This document shows positions 28,168-37,408 of a DNA stretch of 64,000 nucleotides, one piece after another. Source of the stretch: Vibrio hangzhouensis (GTDB taxonomy: Bacteria > Pseudomonadota > Gammaproteobacteria > Enterobacterales > Vibrionaceae); NCBI RefSeq assembly GCF_900107935.1, contig NZ_FNVG01000003.1:124001-188000 (forward strand). Direction: 5' to 3'. The notes beneath the pieces are model-generated. The model was not told the DNA's origin, searched no databases, and saw only the letters and a program-made list of their open reading frames with translations. A program made the translations under genes and the position numbers. Position 1 is the stretch's first letter, and the number at the start of each line of letters is the position of its first letter.

Positions 28168-28224
28168 GGTTTTCCGAATCGAAATTGAGAAAGGTAAAAA
28201 AACGTTTCAATAGAGAGAATAGGC

Positions 28225-28252
28225 TTTACTCATTGAACTATTTTGGTATCCT
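28225..28252 (+). promoter_or_regulatory. Candidate promoter of the MgtE-like operon
   Basis: TTTACT (28225-28230) and TATCCT (28247-28252) with a 16-base spacer, each four of six consensus bases. A start near 28259 would place the first hairpin at the very 5' end of the RNA. Confidence 0.4.
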
Positions 28253-28258
28253 ACCGCC

Positions 28259-28280
28259 GCTATCAGATCGATAGCTTTTT
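28259..28280 (+). terminator. Terminator-like hairpin at the 5' end of the mgtE leader
   Basis: GCTATC/GATAGC with loop AGATC, then TTTTT. It precedes the leader peptide frame. It could be a 5' stabilising stem-loop, an early attenuator, or the terminator of a transcript entering from upstream. Confidence 0.55.
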
Positions 28281-28291
28281 CGGAGATAACT

Positions 28292-28336
28292 ATGAACACT
28301 ACCGACCATCCTCCTAGTATTAAAGGGGATAAGTAA
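28292..28336 (+). CDS. Putative leader peptide upstream of the MgtE-like gene, 14 residues
   Basis: ATG 28292 has GGAG (28282-28285) six bases upstream, a very good SD. The peptide is MNTTDHPPSIKGDK: an Asp-His-Pro-Pro run near the N-terminus, then Lys/Gly/Asp. In enterobacteria the Mg2+ transporter gene mgtA is preceded by a short Pro- and acid-rich leader peptide (MgtL) whose translation falters in low Mg2+ and so changes downstream termination. Position, size and composition are alike here, but the sequence is not the same. A hairpin and a C-rich, G-poor stretch follow. Role is inference. Confidence 0.5.
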   Translation: MNTTDHPPSIKGDK

Positions 28337-28511
28337 CTTCTCGTCGGTATTTGCGATCTTCGTTCCTACCTTCGAGGTAGGAGTTTCTTCCTTTCATAAC
28401 TCCCTGTTATTTCTCTCCTTTATACTATTTCGTCAATCAATTGGCGCGCAGTCCTGCACGTCGAATTTTGACGTTTGATGGTCGTTACCAACGCTAATCG
28501 GGAGATTCGCC
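28337..28511 (+). promoter_or_regulatory. Leader RNA between the leader peptide and the MgtE-like gene
   Basis: Contains a perfect eight-pair hairpin TCCTACCT/AGGTAGGA (28364-28382) with a TCG loop. Then 57 bases (28384-28440) hold 16 C and only 2 G, the composition of a Rho loading (rut) site. A smaller stem CGTC/GACG lies at about 28458-28472, and GGGAG at 28500-28504 is the SD of the transporter gene. Together this looks like an attenuator. Confidence 0.5.
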
Positions 28512-29360
28512 ATGACGGTAATGAGCAATACATATATTGAAAATACAGCACCTCGCTTCTCAGAAGAGGAGATCAGTGCTGCAACCAAAGCCTTCCTGCA
28601 ATATGACAACGAGCAACAGTTAAACTTGCTCACGGTTATGCCGATTGATGAGGCGGTAGGCGTATTACAACACTGTGCTTTGGGTCAGGTTCAGTTCTTA
28701 ATCGAAGAGCTTGATTTACAAGGGCATGACAAAAGAGCGAGACACTTTGCTCACCATTTGGGACTGATACATTCAGAAGCGGAAACAACCGGTGGTTATC
28801 TTACCACGGGCGTACTTGAGCACGTCAAACAGCGCATTGGCTGGATCATTACTCTAGCACTACTCGGTATCGTATCTGGCCTTATTATTGCCCAATACGA
28901 AGACACGTTAAGCCAGTTAGTGCTGCTTGCGGTGTACATGCCGGTTATTGCGGCTGCTGGTGGGAACACTGGAACACAAGCCGCGACACTCGTGATTCGT
29001 GCTCTGGCAACTGGGGAGTTAAGAAAGCGTCAGTGGCTGGAGGTGCTCTGGAAAGAGAGCCGAGTTGCGGTATGTCTGGCCGCCGCCGTTGCCCTGGTAA
29101 TGGTCGGCCGGATTCTGATCTTTGGTGACGTGAACTCTGCGGGTGGGTTTGATATTAACTTGATTGCGATGGCCATTGCCGTAGCCTTGTTTATACAGGT
29201 TACTGTATCCACCACTTTGGGGGGCGTACTGCCTATCATCGCTCGTGTATTCAAAATGGACCCGGCTGTGTTGGTTAGCCCGGTACTGGCGTCCATTGTC
29301 GACATATCGGGCATGTGGATTTACTTTACAGTTGTGAACCATTTTCTGGGATTACAATAG
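28512..29360 (+). CDS. Short MgtE-like divalent-cation transporter without CBS domains
   Basis: A 282-residue membrane protein. After an N-terminal soluble helical segment (about 1-105), five hydrophobic helices carry the MgtE signature PVIAAAGGNTGTQAATLVIRAL and the closing helix SPVLASIVDISGMWIYF. Classical MgtE is about 450 residues and has two CBS domains that sense cytoplasmic Mg2+; here these are absent, as there is no room for them. Substrate is probably Mg2+ or a similar divalent cation. GGGAG lies seven bases before ATG 28512. The structured leader upstream may supply the control that the CBS domains give in full-length MgtE. Confidence 0.85.
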   Translation: MTVMSNTYIENTAPRFSEEEISAATKAFLQYDNEQQLNLLTVMPIDEAVGVLQHCALGQVQFLIEELDLQGHDKRARHFAHHLGLIHSEAETTGGYLTTGVLEHVKQRIGWIITLALLGIVSGLIIAQYEDTLSQLVLLAVYMPVIAAAGGNTGTQAATLVIRALATGELRKRQWLEVLWKESRVAVCLAAAVALVMVGRILIFGDVNSAGGFDINLIAMAIAVALFIQVTVSTTLGGVLPIIARVFKMDPAVLVSPVLASIVDISGMWIYFTVVNHFLGLQ

Positions 29361-29370
29361 TGGATCATGT

Positions 29371-29399
29371 ACAAAGCGCAGCCTAAGGCTGCGCTTTGT
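29371..29399. terminator. Terminator overlapping the dacB 3' end
   Basis: Perfect 13-pair stem ACAAAGCGCAGCC/GGCTGCGCTTTGT with loop TAA. The dacB stop codon (TAG, minus strand, 29383-29385) lies at the stem top, so one arm of the hairpin encodes the last dacB residues. The T-tract toward the plus strand is weak. Confidence 0.7.
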
Positions 29400-30822
29400 T
29401 ATTTGAACGGCCCAGTGAATAGCTGTAATCCACAACCTGTCGGTAATAGTTTTGTTCAAACTGGGTCAGAGGCGAAATAGTAGGAGTTGTGTCCTCGGTT
29501 TTCTTTGGGTGGTAATCGGTAACAAATTGCACGAAAACACTTTCCGGTTTCCCTTTGTTATTCAGGCCGAACCCCGCCATATTATATGTTCCGAAGAGCG
29601 AACCACTTTTAGCGATAAGAGCGCCTTTGATGGGCGCTTTTCGCATGCTTGAACGATATTTCAGGGTGCCATTGTTACCAGAGACAGGCATCAGTCTGAT
29701 AAGATCTAATGATTGATCATTGTCATAGATATAACTAAGGATCTGACGCATTTGACGGGCGGTAAATCGATTGTTTCTGGACAAACCAGAACCGTCTTCC
29801 ATTACCGCAGTATCGATATCAATATTCGCTTCGGATTTCAGTATTGCTTTGATGGCGGCCGTGCCATTACGAAAAGACCCAGCCTGCTGGAAGTGGTGAG
29901 CTCCCAATGTTTTGGTTATGTTGTCTGCATACAGGTTGTTGGAGTCTTGCAACATCACCGCAAGTAACTCGCTAAGCGGTTTGGAGCGCTGAATAAAAAG
30001 GGCTGTTTCCATAGATGTGTCAGGTTTCCCGATGTTGATAGCGCCAGCTAAACTGATCCCCAGACTTTTCAGCTCTGCCTCGATCACCTGTTGAGTAAAT
30101 AACTCCGGTGAAGCCAGGGCAAATTTCAACGGGAGTGGAGAAGAGCGTTTCACCAGACAGCCCGCAATCTGGTAATGGTTGTCATTGCCGATCTGCAATT
30201 CTAAATCACAGTGACTCTCCTGCTGTTGTTCTTTAGTTACTGTGATGGCTGAGGTCGTCGCCTGAATTGGTTGATGAGCAGGGATATTGATTCGTGTGGA
30301 GCCATCATCATTTGTGTAGAGAGCCCCTTGAACACAGTTGCCATCAAGAGTTATTGCAGTAGAGGGGGCGCTATAACAGACACCGAGAATATCCCAAGGC
30401 CAGCCCACAGCCTTTGAGTAGCCACCGAATACACTGTTGTCCAGCCAAACTTGATCCCAGTTGGCACCTAACTCTTTTTTCGCCACTTTTAGCATGGTTT
30501 TTAGCGATTGTCGGCTTAGGGTAGGGTCTCCAGAGTAGCGAATGATCACATCATTTCCCGAACGCAGCAGGACTGTTTCAAAGCGAAAACTGTCTGGTAA
30601 GGAAAGTTTGGCCGCCAACGCAGTGACGACCTTCAGAGTGCTCGCCGGAGGAAAAAACTGGTCGATATCCTTGGATATCAGGCTTTGCTCAGGTGTATCT
30701 AGCGGGGCAACGAGTAGGGCACTGCGGCTTCCGTCAGGCAAATACTGAGTGGCTTTTATGTTGGAGGCAAAACAGGTAGCAGGCAACAGTAGAGCCGTGA
30801 CAAGCAAGCGTTTCGAGATCAT
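29383..30822 (-). CDS. dacB: D-alanyl-D-alanine carboxypeptidase/endopeptidase (PBP4)
   Basis: Periplasmic class C penicillin-binding protein that trims and cleaves peptidoglycan cross-links. The 479-residue protein has a signal peptide (about 1-19, ending CFAS) and the three penicillin-binding motifs: Ser61-Thr-Leu-Lys64 (PASTLKVV), Ser294-Asn-Asn (QDSNNLYAD) and Lys405-Ser-Gly (AKSGSLFG). The long insertion between the first two motifs is typical of PBP4. Divergent from greA across a 433-bp gap that contains the greA leader. Confidence 0.94.
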   Translation of the reverse strand: MISKRLLVTALLLPATCFASNIKATQYLPDGSRSALLVAPLDTPEQSLISKDIDQFFPPASTLKVVTALAAKLSLPDSFRFETVLLRSGNDVIIRYSGDPTLSRQSLKTMLKVAKKELGANWDQVWLDNSVFGGYSKAVGWPWDILGVCYSAPSTAITLDGNCVQGALYTNDDGSTRINIPAHQPIQATTSAITVTKEQQQESHCDLELQIGNDNHYQIAGCLVKRSSPLPLKFALASPELFTQQVIEAELKSLGISLAGAINIGKPDTSMETALFIQRSKPLSELLAVMLQDSNNLYADNITKTLGAHHFQQAGSFRNGTAAIKAILKSEANIDIDTAVMEDGSGLSRNNRFTARQMRQILSYIYDNDQSLDLIRLMPVSGNNGTLKYRSSMRKAPIKGALIAKSGSLFGTYNMAGFGLNNKGKPESVFVQFVTDYHPKKTEDTTPTISPLTQFEQNYYRQVVDYSYSLGRSNNKAQP

Positions 30823-31006
30823 ATGACTAATTGATTATGTAAACGTATTTTCACTTTAGGCTAACAACCAATTAAGTCGAGTTAAAGTGCTAAATTTCGT
30901 CCTCTTAACTGAGTGTTTAAATCGGCACCGAATGTCAAACAGGCGGTGCGTACTGCCTTAGCGGGATGATAAAGTGGGGCGGGCGCCAAAGAAGCGCGTG
31001 TTCAGG

Positions 31007-31036
31007 TTGCAGAGATAAAGATTTGTAGGCTATATT
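31007..31036 (+). promoter_or_regulatory. Candidate greA promoter
   Basis: TTGCAG (31007-31012) and TATATT (31031-31036) with an 18-base spacer. A start near 31043 would make a leader of about 210 bases before greA. Confidence 0.5.
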
Positions 31037-31192
31037 GTCTTGCTGTCCTTTAGAAAGGACAACGTGCCAGTGTCCGCATCTCGGTCGTATCACAAACCGA
31101 CAATCGTTGTAGACACCAAGGTGTCAAATTCGATGAATTTTCTCCGCGGTTTGATTACACTAGGCGTATCCCAAATTATTTTATTAAATTGT

Positions 31193-31221
31193 ACTCAGGC
31201 TTGCTTGAGTAGGGTTTTTTT
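31193..31221 (+). terminator. Attenuator-like terminator in the greA leader
   Basis: Stem ACTCAGG/CTTGAGT (one G-T pair) with loop CTTG, followed by seven Ts (31215-31221). It stands 35 bases before greA. Immediately after comes a second perfect stem TCCAAAGC/GCTTTGGA (31223-31240), ending three bases before the SD GAGG. E. coli greA also has a leader terminator that yields small RNAs (GraL). Confidence 0.7.
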
Positions 31222-31255
31222 GTCCAAAGCGTGCTTTGGAAAAGAGGTTGTTATA

Positions 31256-31729
31256 ATGGAAAAGGTTCCAATGACTGTACGTGGCGAGCAAAAGCTGCGT
31301 GAAGAGTTAGATCGTCTGCTTAAACTTCGTCCGCAAATTTCTGAAGCAATCGCAGAAGCTCGTGAGTTGGGCGATCTGAAAGAGAATGCAGAATATCACG
31401 CGGCGCGCGAAGAGCAGGGCATCTGTGAAGCGCAAATTCGCGATATTGAATACAAGCTATCGGTAGCTCAGGTTATTGATGTCACAAAGCTGGATAATAG
31501 CGGAAAAGTTATTTTTGGCTCTACGGTCACTTTGATTGATATTGATACAGATGCTGAGCAAACTTACCAAATCGTGGGTGATGATGAAGCAGAAATTAAA
31601 GCCGGTCGTATTTCGGTTAGCTCTCCGATCGCTCGTGGTCTGATTGGCAAAATGGAAGGTGACGAAGTAACTATCGTGACTCCGGGTGGTCAAAAGGACT
31701 TTGAAATCGATAAAGTGGATTACGTCTAA
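31256..31729 (+). CDS. greA: Transcription elongation factor GreA
   Basis: Rescues backtracked RNA polymerase by stimulating cleavage of the nascent RNA. Start ATG 31256 (SD GAGG at 31244) gives 157 residues; the frame is open upstream to 31040, but that part is leader RNA. The N-terminal coiled coil with the catalytic acidic tip is seen in [21 protein letters not shown], with Asp and Glu at the tip; the C-terminal FKBP-like domain starts near residue 80. Terminators bracket the gene, so it is likely monocistronic. Confidence 0.96.
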   Translation: MEKVPMTVRGEQKLREELDRLLKLRPQISEAIAEARELGDLKENAEYHAAREEQGICEAQIRDIEYKLSVAQVIDVTKLDNSGKVIFGSTVTLIDIDTDAEQTYQIVGDDEAEIKAGRISVSSPIARGLIGKMEGDEVTIVTPGGQKDFEIDKVDYV

Positions 31730-31741
31730 TCTATTTGTGTC

Positions 31742-31770
31742 AAAAAAAGTCGCGTGAGGCGGCTTTTTTT
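31742..31770 (+). terminator. Terminator after greA
   Basis: A-run, stem AAGTCGC/GCGGCTT (one G-T pair), then seven Ts, starting 13 bases after the stop codon. Confidence 0.88.
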
Positions 31771-31800
31771 GTACCCGATGGTACGCCGTGGACTGTAAGA

Positions 31801-31829
31801 AAAACGAAAAGGCCGCTAATGCGACCTTC
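31801..31829 (-). terminator. Terminator of yhbY
   Basis: On the minus strand, AAGGTCGC pairs with GCGGCCTT (one G-T pair) around loop ATTA, followed by a T-rich run. It lies 48 bases past the yhbY stop. Confidence 0.75.
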
Positions 31830-31876
31830 TCCACTTTGAAACAAATTGTTTCTGTCAGCGCGAACGCCTGGCAATT

Positions 31877-32173
31877 TTACTTGCGAGGAAGTTCGATCTT
31901 CTTTTGCTCTGACTGACGGTAAAGGACAAGAGTCTTACCGATAACCTGAACTTTCTCTGCTTTTGTTTCACGAACAATTGCGTCGATAATCAGTAGCTTA
32001 GTTTCACGGTCTTCTGACGCCACTTTTACTTTGATAAGTTCGTGGTGGTCCAGAGCGATTTCGATTTCCGCTAGAACAGCCTCTGTTAGTCCATTTGCGC
32101 CTAGTAGCACGACGGGTTTAAGTGCGTGTGCTAGGCCTTTAAGGTGCTGCTTTTGTTTGGTGCTTAGGTTCAT
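31877..32173 (-). CDS. yhbY: CRM-domain RNA-binding protein YhbY
   Basis: A 98-residue single-domain CRM protein that associates with the large ribosomal subunit precursor. Start is ATG at 32173, giving MNLSTKQKQHLKGLAHALKP as in E. coli; the open frame to 32227 is extra. The RNA-binding loop is seen as VVLLGANGLTEAVLAEI. It is divergent from rlmE (rRNA methylation), the conserved arrangement upstream of ftsH. Confidence 0.93.
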   Translation of the reverse strand: MNLSTKQKQHLKGLAHALKPVVLLGANGLTEAVLAEIEIALDHHELIKVKVASEDRETKLLIIDAIVRETKAEKVQVIGKTLVLYRQSEQKKIELPRK

Positions 32174-32285
32174 AACGCGGCCAAATTTATTTACTATTAG
32201 GGTTGAAAACCCGTATTTTAACGCCATCTAATGACGAAGACTATACTTTATTCTAAGGGCGTGCCCTTGTTGAGTTGGAATTTGA

Positions 32286-32915
32286 ATGAGTAAGCAAAAA
32301 CATTCGGCCAGTTCTGGTCGTTGGCTAAAAGAGCATTTTGATGATAAATATGCCAATGAAGCCAGAAGAAAAGGCTATCGTTCACGTGCTATCTTTAAGA
32401 TTGAAGAGATTCAAAATAAAGATAAGCTCTTGAAACCCGGTATGACAGTCGTGGATTTGGGGGCAGCGCCCGGTGGTTGGTCTCAGTACGCGGCGAAGAT
32501 GGTTGGGGATGAAGGGCAAGTGATTGCGTGTGATCTTCTTCCTATGGATCCGATCTCCGGCGTGAGTTTTTTACAAGGAGATTTTAGAGAAGAAGCAGTG
32601 CTTGATGCGTTACTCGAACGAATCCAACCAGATATGGTTGACGTAGTAATGTCTGATATGGCGCCAAACATGGCTGGAAACTTATCGGTCGATCAGCCTA
32701 GAGCAATGTATCTTGTTGAACTAGCATTAGATATGTGCCATCAAACTTTGGCACCTGGCGGCAGTTTCGTTGTGAAAGTGTTCCAGGGCGAAGGATTTGA
32801 TGAATACGTAAAACAGGTGCGCGATGCCTTCAAAGTGGTGAAGATTCGTAAACCAGACTCATCTAGAGCTCGCTCTCGTGAGGTGTTTATTGTGGCTAAT
32901 GGTTTCAATGGCTGA
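32286..32915 (+). CDS. rlmE: 23S rRNA 2'-O-methyltransferase RlmE (FtsJ/RrmJ)
   Basis: Methylates U2552 of 23S rRNA (E. coli numbering) late in 50S assembly. The 209-residue protein has the SAM motif [16 protein letters not shown] and the K-D-K-E catalytic residues within [28 protein letters not shown] and [10 protein letters not shown]. Heat-shock-linked in E. coli, and cotranscribed with ftsH, which follows 97 bases downstream. Confidence 0.96.
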   Translation: MSKQKHSASSGRWLKEHFDDKYANEARRKGYRSRAIFKIEEIQNKDKLLKPGMTVVDLGAAPGGWSQYAAKMVGDEGQVIACDLLPMDPISGVSFLQGDFREEAVLDALLERIQPDMVDVVMSDMAPNMAGNLSVDQPRAMYLVELALDMCHQTLAPGGSFVVKVFQGEGFDEYVKQVRDAFKVVKIRKPDSSRARSREVFIVANGFNG

Positions 32916-33012
32916 ACATTAGTTTACAAAGACAAAATTAACAATGTAGCTACAGCCGGAAAACTGTAGTACCCTACCTTTAATTACAATTAGTTATCGA
33001 GAGGCTGACACC

Positions 33013-35010
33013 TTGAGTGACATGGCAAAGAATTTAATTTTGTGGTTAGTCATCGCCGTTGTGTTGATGTCGGTATTCCAAAGCTTTGGACCAGGCGAAA
33101 GCAATGGTCGAGCGGTAGATTACACCACGTTCGTACAGGAAGTTGGCAATGGCCAGATTCAAGAAGCTCAATTTAAAGACAGCGAGATAACCTTCACTCG
33201 CCGTGGCGGTGGCAGTCGCTTTGTGACTTACATGCCCGTTTATGATCAAAAGCTACTTGATGACCTAATCAACCAAAACGTAAAAGTTTCAGGGACACCA
33301 CCAGAAGAACAAAGCCTGCTGGGCACTATCTTTATCTCATGGTTCCCTATGATTCTTCTTATTGGTGTTTGGATTTTCTTCATGCGTCAAATGCAAGGCG
33401 GCGGTGGTAAAGGTGCCATGTCGTTTGGTAAGAGCAAAGCTCGCATGATGGGTGAAGAGCAGATCAAAACAACCTTTGCTGATGTTGCAGGTTGTGATGA
33501 AGCAAAAGAAGACGTAAAAGAGCTTGTAGATTACCTGCGTGACCCAAGCCGATTCCAGAAACTGGGTGGTAAGATTCCAACTGGTGTTCTCATGGTTGGT
33601 CCTCCAGGTACAGGTAAGACGTTACTTGCGAAAGCCATTGCTGGTGAAGCAAAAGTACCGTTTTTCACTATCTCAGGTTCGGACTTCGTTGAAATGTTCG
33701 TTGGTGTTGGTGCGTCTCGTGTGCGTGACATGTTCGAGCAAGCAAAGAAAGCGGCACCTTGTATTATCTTCATCGATGAGATTGATGCGGTCGGTCGTCA
33801 ACGTGGCGCTGGTGTTGGTGGTGGTCACGATGAACGTGAACAAACATTGAACCAAATGCTGGTAGAAATGGATGGCTTTGAGGGTAACGAAGGTATCATC
33901 GTTATCGCAGCAACTAACCGTCCAGACGTTCTTGACCCTGCACTTCTTCGTCCTGGTCGTTTCGACCGTCAAGTTGTGGTTGGTTTACCTGATGTTCGTG
34001 GCCGTGAGCAGATCCTGAAGGTTCACATGCGCAAAGTGCCTCTAGCATCTGACGTTGAGCCATCTTTGATTGCTCGTGGTACACCGGGCTTCTCTGGTGC
34101 AGACCTGGCTAACCTAGTTAACGAAGCAGCACTATTTGCTGCACGCGGTAACAAACGCAATGTATCCATGGTTGAGTTCGAACTTGCAAAAGATAAGATC
34201 ATGATGGGTGCAGAACGCCGCTCTATGGTGCTGTCAGAAGAAACCAAAGAGTCGACAGCATACCACGAAGCAGGTCACGCAATCGTTGGTCGTTTGGTTC
34301 CTGAACACGATCCGGTGTATAAGGTATCTATCATCCCACGTGGTCGTGCACTGGGTGTGACGATGTATTTGCCTGAGCAAGACCGTGTGAGCATGTCTCG
34401 CCAACACCTAGAGTCGATGATCTCTAGCCTATATGGTGGTCGTCTAGCTGAAGAGCTTATTTACGGCAAAGACAAGGTATCAACAGGTGCATCGAATGAT
34501 ATCGAACGTGCGACTGATATTGCTCGTAAAATGGTGACCCAATGGGGCTTCTCAGAAAAGTTGGGTCCTCTGCTTTACGCTGAAGACGAAGGGGAAGTAT
34601 TCCTGGGTCGCAGTGTGACACAGACCAAACATGTGTCTGGCGAAACGGCCAAGCTGATTGACGAAGAAGTTCGCCATATCATCGACCGCAACTATGACCG
34701 TGCTAAGAAGATCCTGGAACAGAACATGGATATCATGCACGCGATGAAAGATGCGCTGGTGAAGTATGAAACCATTGATGCGGGTCAGATTGATGACTTG
34801 ATGGAGCGTAAAACCGATATTCGTGAGCCTGCTGGCTGGACGGATCAGGCGAAGGCTCAACAAGAAGCGAAGCCTCAGGCGGAAAGCTCATCAGAGCCAG
34901 AGGTTAGCGCTGAACAACCTGAGCCTAAAACTGAGGAACAAGCAGCAGCTGACTCAGAAACTAGCACTGAAAAAGTGAATTCTGAAACGACGAAAAAAGA
35001 TTCAGAATAA
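33013..35010 (+). CDS. ftsH: ATP-dependent zinc metalloprotease FtsH
   Basis: Membrane-anchored AAA+ protease that degrades LpxC, sigma-32, SecY and damaged membrane proteins. The protein has 665 residues from TTG 33013 (AGAGG eight bases upstream; next Met at 33022). Two membrane helices (about 7-25 and 100-122) flank a periplasmic domain. Walker A GPPGTGKT starts at residue 196, Walker B is [11 protein letters not shown], and the zinc site HEAGH starts at His418. The C-terminal tail (about 610-665) is rich in Glu, Gln, Ala and Ser and longer than in E. coli. Confidence 0.98.
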   Translation: MSDMAKNLILWLVIAVVLMSVFQSFGPGESNGRAVDYTTFVQEVGNGQIQEAQFKDSEITFTRRGGGSRFVTYMPVYDQKLLDDLINQNVKVSGTPPEEQSLLGTIFISWFPMILLIGVWIFFMRQMQGGGGKGAMSFGKSKARMMGEEQIKTTFADVAGCDEAKEDVKELVDYLRDPSRFQKLGGKIPTGVLMVGPPGTGKTLLAKAIAGEAKVPFFTISGSDFVEMFVGVGASRVRDMFEQAKKAAPCIIFIDEIDAVGRQRGAGVGGGHDEREQTLNQMLVEMDGFEGNEGIIVIAATNRPDVLDPALLRPGRFDRQVVVGLPDVRGREQILKVHMRKVPLASDVEPSLIARGTPGFSGADLANLVNEAALFAARGNKRNVSMVEFELAKDKIMMGAERRSMVLSEETKESTAYHEAGHAIVGRLVPEHDPVYKVSIIPRGRALGVTMYLPEQDRVSMSRQHLESMISSLYGGRLAEELIYGKDKVSTGASNDIERATDIARKMVTQWGFSEKLGPLLYAEDEGEVFLGRSVTQTKHVSGETAKLIDEEVRHIIDRNYDRAKKILEQNMDIMHAMKDALVKYETIDAGQIDDLMERKTDIREPAGWTDQAKAQQEAKPQAESSSEPEVSAEQPEPKTEEQAAADSETSTEKVNSETTKKDSE

Positions 35011-35022
35011 GACGCAGTAATT

Positions 35023-35048
35023 AAGCCCCGAGTCTTGCTCGGGGCTTT
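35023..35048 (+). terminator. Terminator between ftsH and folP
   Basis: Stem AGCCCCGAG/CTCGGGGCT with loop TCTTG-like and a short T-run. It ends within ten bases of the folP start, so folP translation would begin just after the hairpin on read-through RNA. Confidence 0.78.
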
Positions 35049-35056
35049 TCTTGTTT

Positions 35057-35896
35057 ATGGCAACTATGACTTTACGAGCGAATAATAAAACCCTCTCTCT
35101 CGATACCCCGCAAGTTATGGGGATCGTTAATGTCACGCCCGATTCGTTTTCTGATGGCGGTAAATTTACTTCTATCGATGCAGCGATATCTCAGGTTGAA
35201 TCTATGATCCAGGCGGGAGTGACCATTATTGATATTGGTGGTGAATCTACCCGTCCTGGGGCGCCCGATGTCGCACTGGAAGAAGAGCTAAAGCGTGTGA
35301 TCCCAGTGATTAAGGCAATACGAGAACGCTTTGATGTGTGGATCTCTGTGGACACCAGTAAAGCGGAAGTGATGAAGCAGGCGGTTGAGGCGGGGGCGGA
35401 CATCATCAATGACGTCCGGGCACTGCAGGAGCCGGGTGCACTGGAAGTGGCGGCACAGGCCGGGGTTCCCATTTGTCTTATGCACATGCAGGGGCAGCCG
35501 CGTACCATGCAGTCCAATCCGAGTTACGATGACCTGTTAAGTGATGTGTCTGAATTTCTCGCGCAGCGAATTGATGCTTGCGAGGCGGTTGGAATCAAAA
35601 AAACGCAGTTGATCCTTGACCCGGGATTTGGGTTTGGTAAAACTCTTGAACACAATTATCACTTGCTTGCACACCTGGAAAAGTTTCATCAGTTCGGTTT
35701 GCCCTTATTGGCGGGCATGTCGAGAAAGTCGATGATATTTAAATTGCTGGATAAAGCGCCGGCAGACTGTCTGGCAGGTAGTCTGGCTTGTGCAACGCTA
35801 GCTGCTGCAAAAGGCGCTCAAATCATCCGTGTGCATGATGCAAAAGAGACGGTTGAAGCAATGAAAATTGTACAGATGATGCAATCAAATTTATAA
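35057..35896 (+). CDS. folP: Dihydropteroate synthase
   Basis: Joins p-aminobenzoate to the pterin diphosphate in folate synthesis; the sulfonamide target. The two family signatures are present: QVMGIVNVTPDSFSDGG and IDIGGESTRPGAP, with the later MSRKS phosphate site (AGMSRKSMIF). Start choice is open: TTG 35051, ATG 35057 and ATG 35066 all lie just behind a terminator and none has a strong SD; ATG 35057 (279 residues) is a compromise. glmM follows 20 bases later, the conserved ftsH-folP-glmM order. Confidence 0.94.
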   Translation: MATMTLRANNKTLSLDTPQVMGIVNVTPDSFSDGGKFTSIDAAISQVESMIQAGVTIIDIGGESTRPGAPDVALEEELKRVIPVIKAIRERFDVWISVDTSKAEVMKQAVEAGADIINDVRALQEPGALEVAAQAGVPICLMHMQGQPRTMQSNPSYDDLLSDVSEFLAQRIDACEAVGIKKTQLILDPGFGFGKTLEHNYHLLAHLEKFHQFGLPLLAGMSRKSMIFKLLDKAPADCLAGSLACATLAAAKGAQIIRVHDAKETVEAMKIVQMMQSNL

Positions 35897-35916
35897 AAAT
35901 AAATTAGGACAACACT

Positions 35917-37254
35917 ATGTCACAACGACGTTATTTTGGTACTGACGGTGTACGCGGAAAAGTGGGCCAGTACCCAATTACACCGGATTTTGTACTTAAA
36001 CTAGGCTGGGCTGCAGGACGTGTACTGGCAAAGCAAGGCACGAAAAAAGTCATTATCGGTAAAGATACGCGTATCTCTGGCTACATGCTGGAGTCGGCGC
36101 TTGAAGCTGGTTTGTCGGCAGCGGGTCTGAAGGCGATCTTCACCGGGCCTTTACCCACGCCAGCTGTGGCGTACCTGACACAGACATTTCGTGCCGAAGC
36201 GGGCATCGTGATCTCTGCCTCTCACAATCCCTATTACGATAACGGCATTAAGTTCTTTTCTTCTGAAGGGACAAAACTGCCTGATGCGATTGAGCTGGCG
36301 ATTGAAGAAGAGTTGGACAAAGACATTGAATGCGTCGAATCTGCCGAACTGGGCAAGGCGAGCCGATTGAACGATGCTGCTGGGCGTTACATCGAGTTCT
36401 GTAAAAGCACCTTCCCCCATGACCTGAGTCTGGAAGGGGTGAAGATCGTCCTTGACTGTGCACACGGTGCGACTTACAAAATTGCACCATCGGTATTTAC
36501 TGAGCTCGGTGCAGATATTGTTACTATGGGTGTTGAGCCAAATGGTATCAACATCAACGACGAAGTCGGTGCGACAGACGTGCGTGCATTGCAGGCCCGA
36601 GTGGTTGCAGAAAAAGCAGATTTGGGTCTTGCCTTTGATGGTGACGGCGACCGCATCATCATGGTTGACCACTTAGGTAACAAAGTGGATGGCGACCAAA
36701 TCGCTTACATTATTGCACGTGACGCGCTTCGCCGTGGTGAGCTAAAAGGTGGCGTTGTTGGAACCCTAATGACCAACCTTGGCATGGAAAACGGCCTTAA
36801 GCAGCTTGGTATTCCATTTGTTCGTGCTGCCGTAGGTGACCGCTACGTTATGGAACAATTGCTTGAGCGTGACTGGCGTATTGGCGCAGAAAACTCTGGC
36901 CACGTGATTCTGCTGGATAAAGTGACGACGGGTGATGCCATTGTCGCCGCGCTGCAAGTGCTTGCTTCAGTGATTGACGCCAAAATGTCACTCAATGAGC
37001 TTGCTAGCGGTATGACCTTATACCCTCAGGTGCTGATTAACGTTCGTTTTAGTGGTGATGCGAACCCACTAGAAGCCGAAGCGGTTAAGCAAGCCGTTGC
37101 GAAAGCAGAGGCTGATCTTGGCGATAAAGGCCGTGTACTGCTTCGCAAATCCGGCACTGAGCCTCTACTGCGAGTGATGGTAGAAGGTGAGGATGATGCT
37201 CTTGTGAACGAGTCGGCACAATATATTGCTGATATCGTGAAAGAAAACTGCTAG
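35917..37254 (+). CDS. glmM: Phosphoglucosamine mutase
   Basis: Converts glucosamine-6-phosphate to glucosamine-1-phosphate for peptidoglycan and LPS. The protein has 445 residues. The phosphoserine is Ser102 in [13 protein letters not shown], metal binding is DGDGDR at 241-246, and the phosphate-binding loop is [14 protein letters not shown] near the C-terminus. AGGA precedes the start. A strong terminator separates it from secG. Confidence 0.97.
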   Translation: MSQRRYFGTDGVRGKVGQYPITPDFVLKLGWAAGRVLAKQGTKKVIIGKDTRISGYMLESALEAGLSAAGLKAIFTGPLPTPAVAYLTQTFRAEAGIVISASHNPYYDNGIKFFSSEGTKLPDAIELAIEEELDKDIECVESAELGKASRLNDAAGRYIEFCKSTFPHDLSLEGVKIVLDCAHGATYKIAPSVFTELGADIVTMGVEPNGININDEVGATDVRALQARVVAEKADLGLAFDGDGDRIIMVDHLGNKVDGDQIAYIIARDALRRGELKGGVVGTLMTNLGMENGLKQLGIPFVRAAVGDRYVMEQLLERDWRIGAENSGHVILLDKVTTGDAIVAALQVLASVIDAKMSLNELASGMTLYPQVLINVRFSGDANPLEAEAVKQAVAKAEADLGDKGRVLLRKSGTEPLLRVMVEGEDDALVNESAQYIADIVKENC

Positions 37255-37273
37255 GTAACGACTATTTAGTATG

Positions 37274-37316
37274 AGCAAGAACCAAATTAGTTCTTTTGGT
37301 TCTTGCTTATTTTTTA
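37274..37316 (+). terminator. Terminator after glmM
   Basis: Thirteen-pair stem AGCAAGAACCAAA/TTTGGTTCTTGCT with an eight-base loop, then a T-rich run. Confidence 0.9.
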
Positions 37317-37408
37317 TATGATTACTCGCTTATTCTTATCGGTAATTGTTTTTTTGCCCTTTTTTTGAGCGTTCAGTTGCTCGGCGAAAGATTTTTGTCA
37401 TTTTTCTC

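Noticed and set aside
31040..31255. 72-codon extension of GreA
   Set aside because: It is the structured leader with an attenuator; GreA begins [14 protein letters not shown] at 31256.
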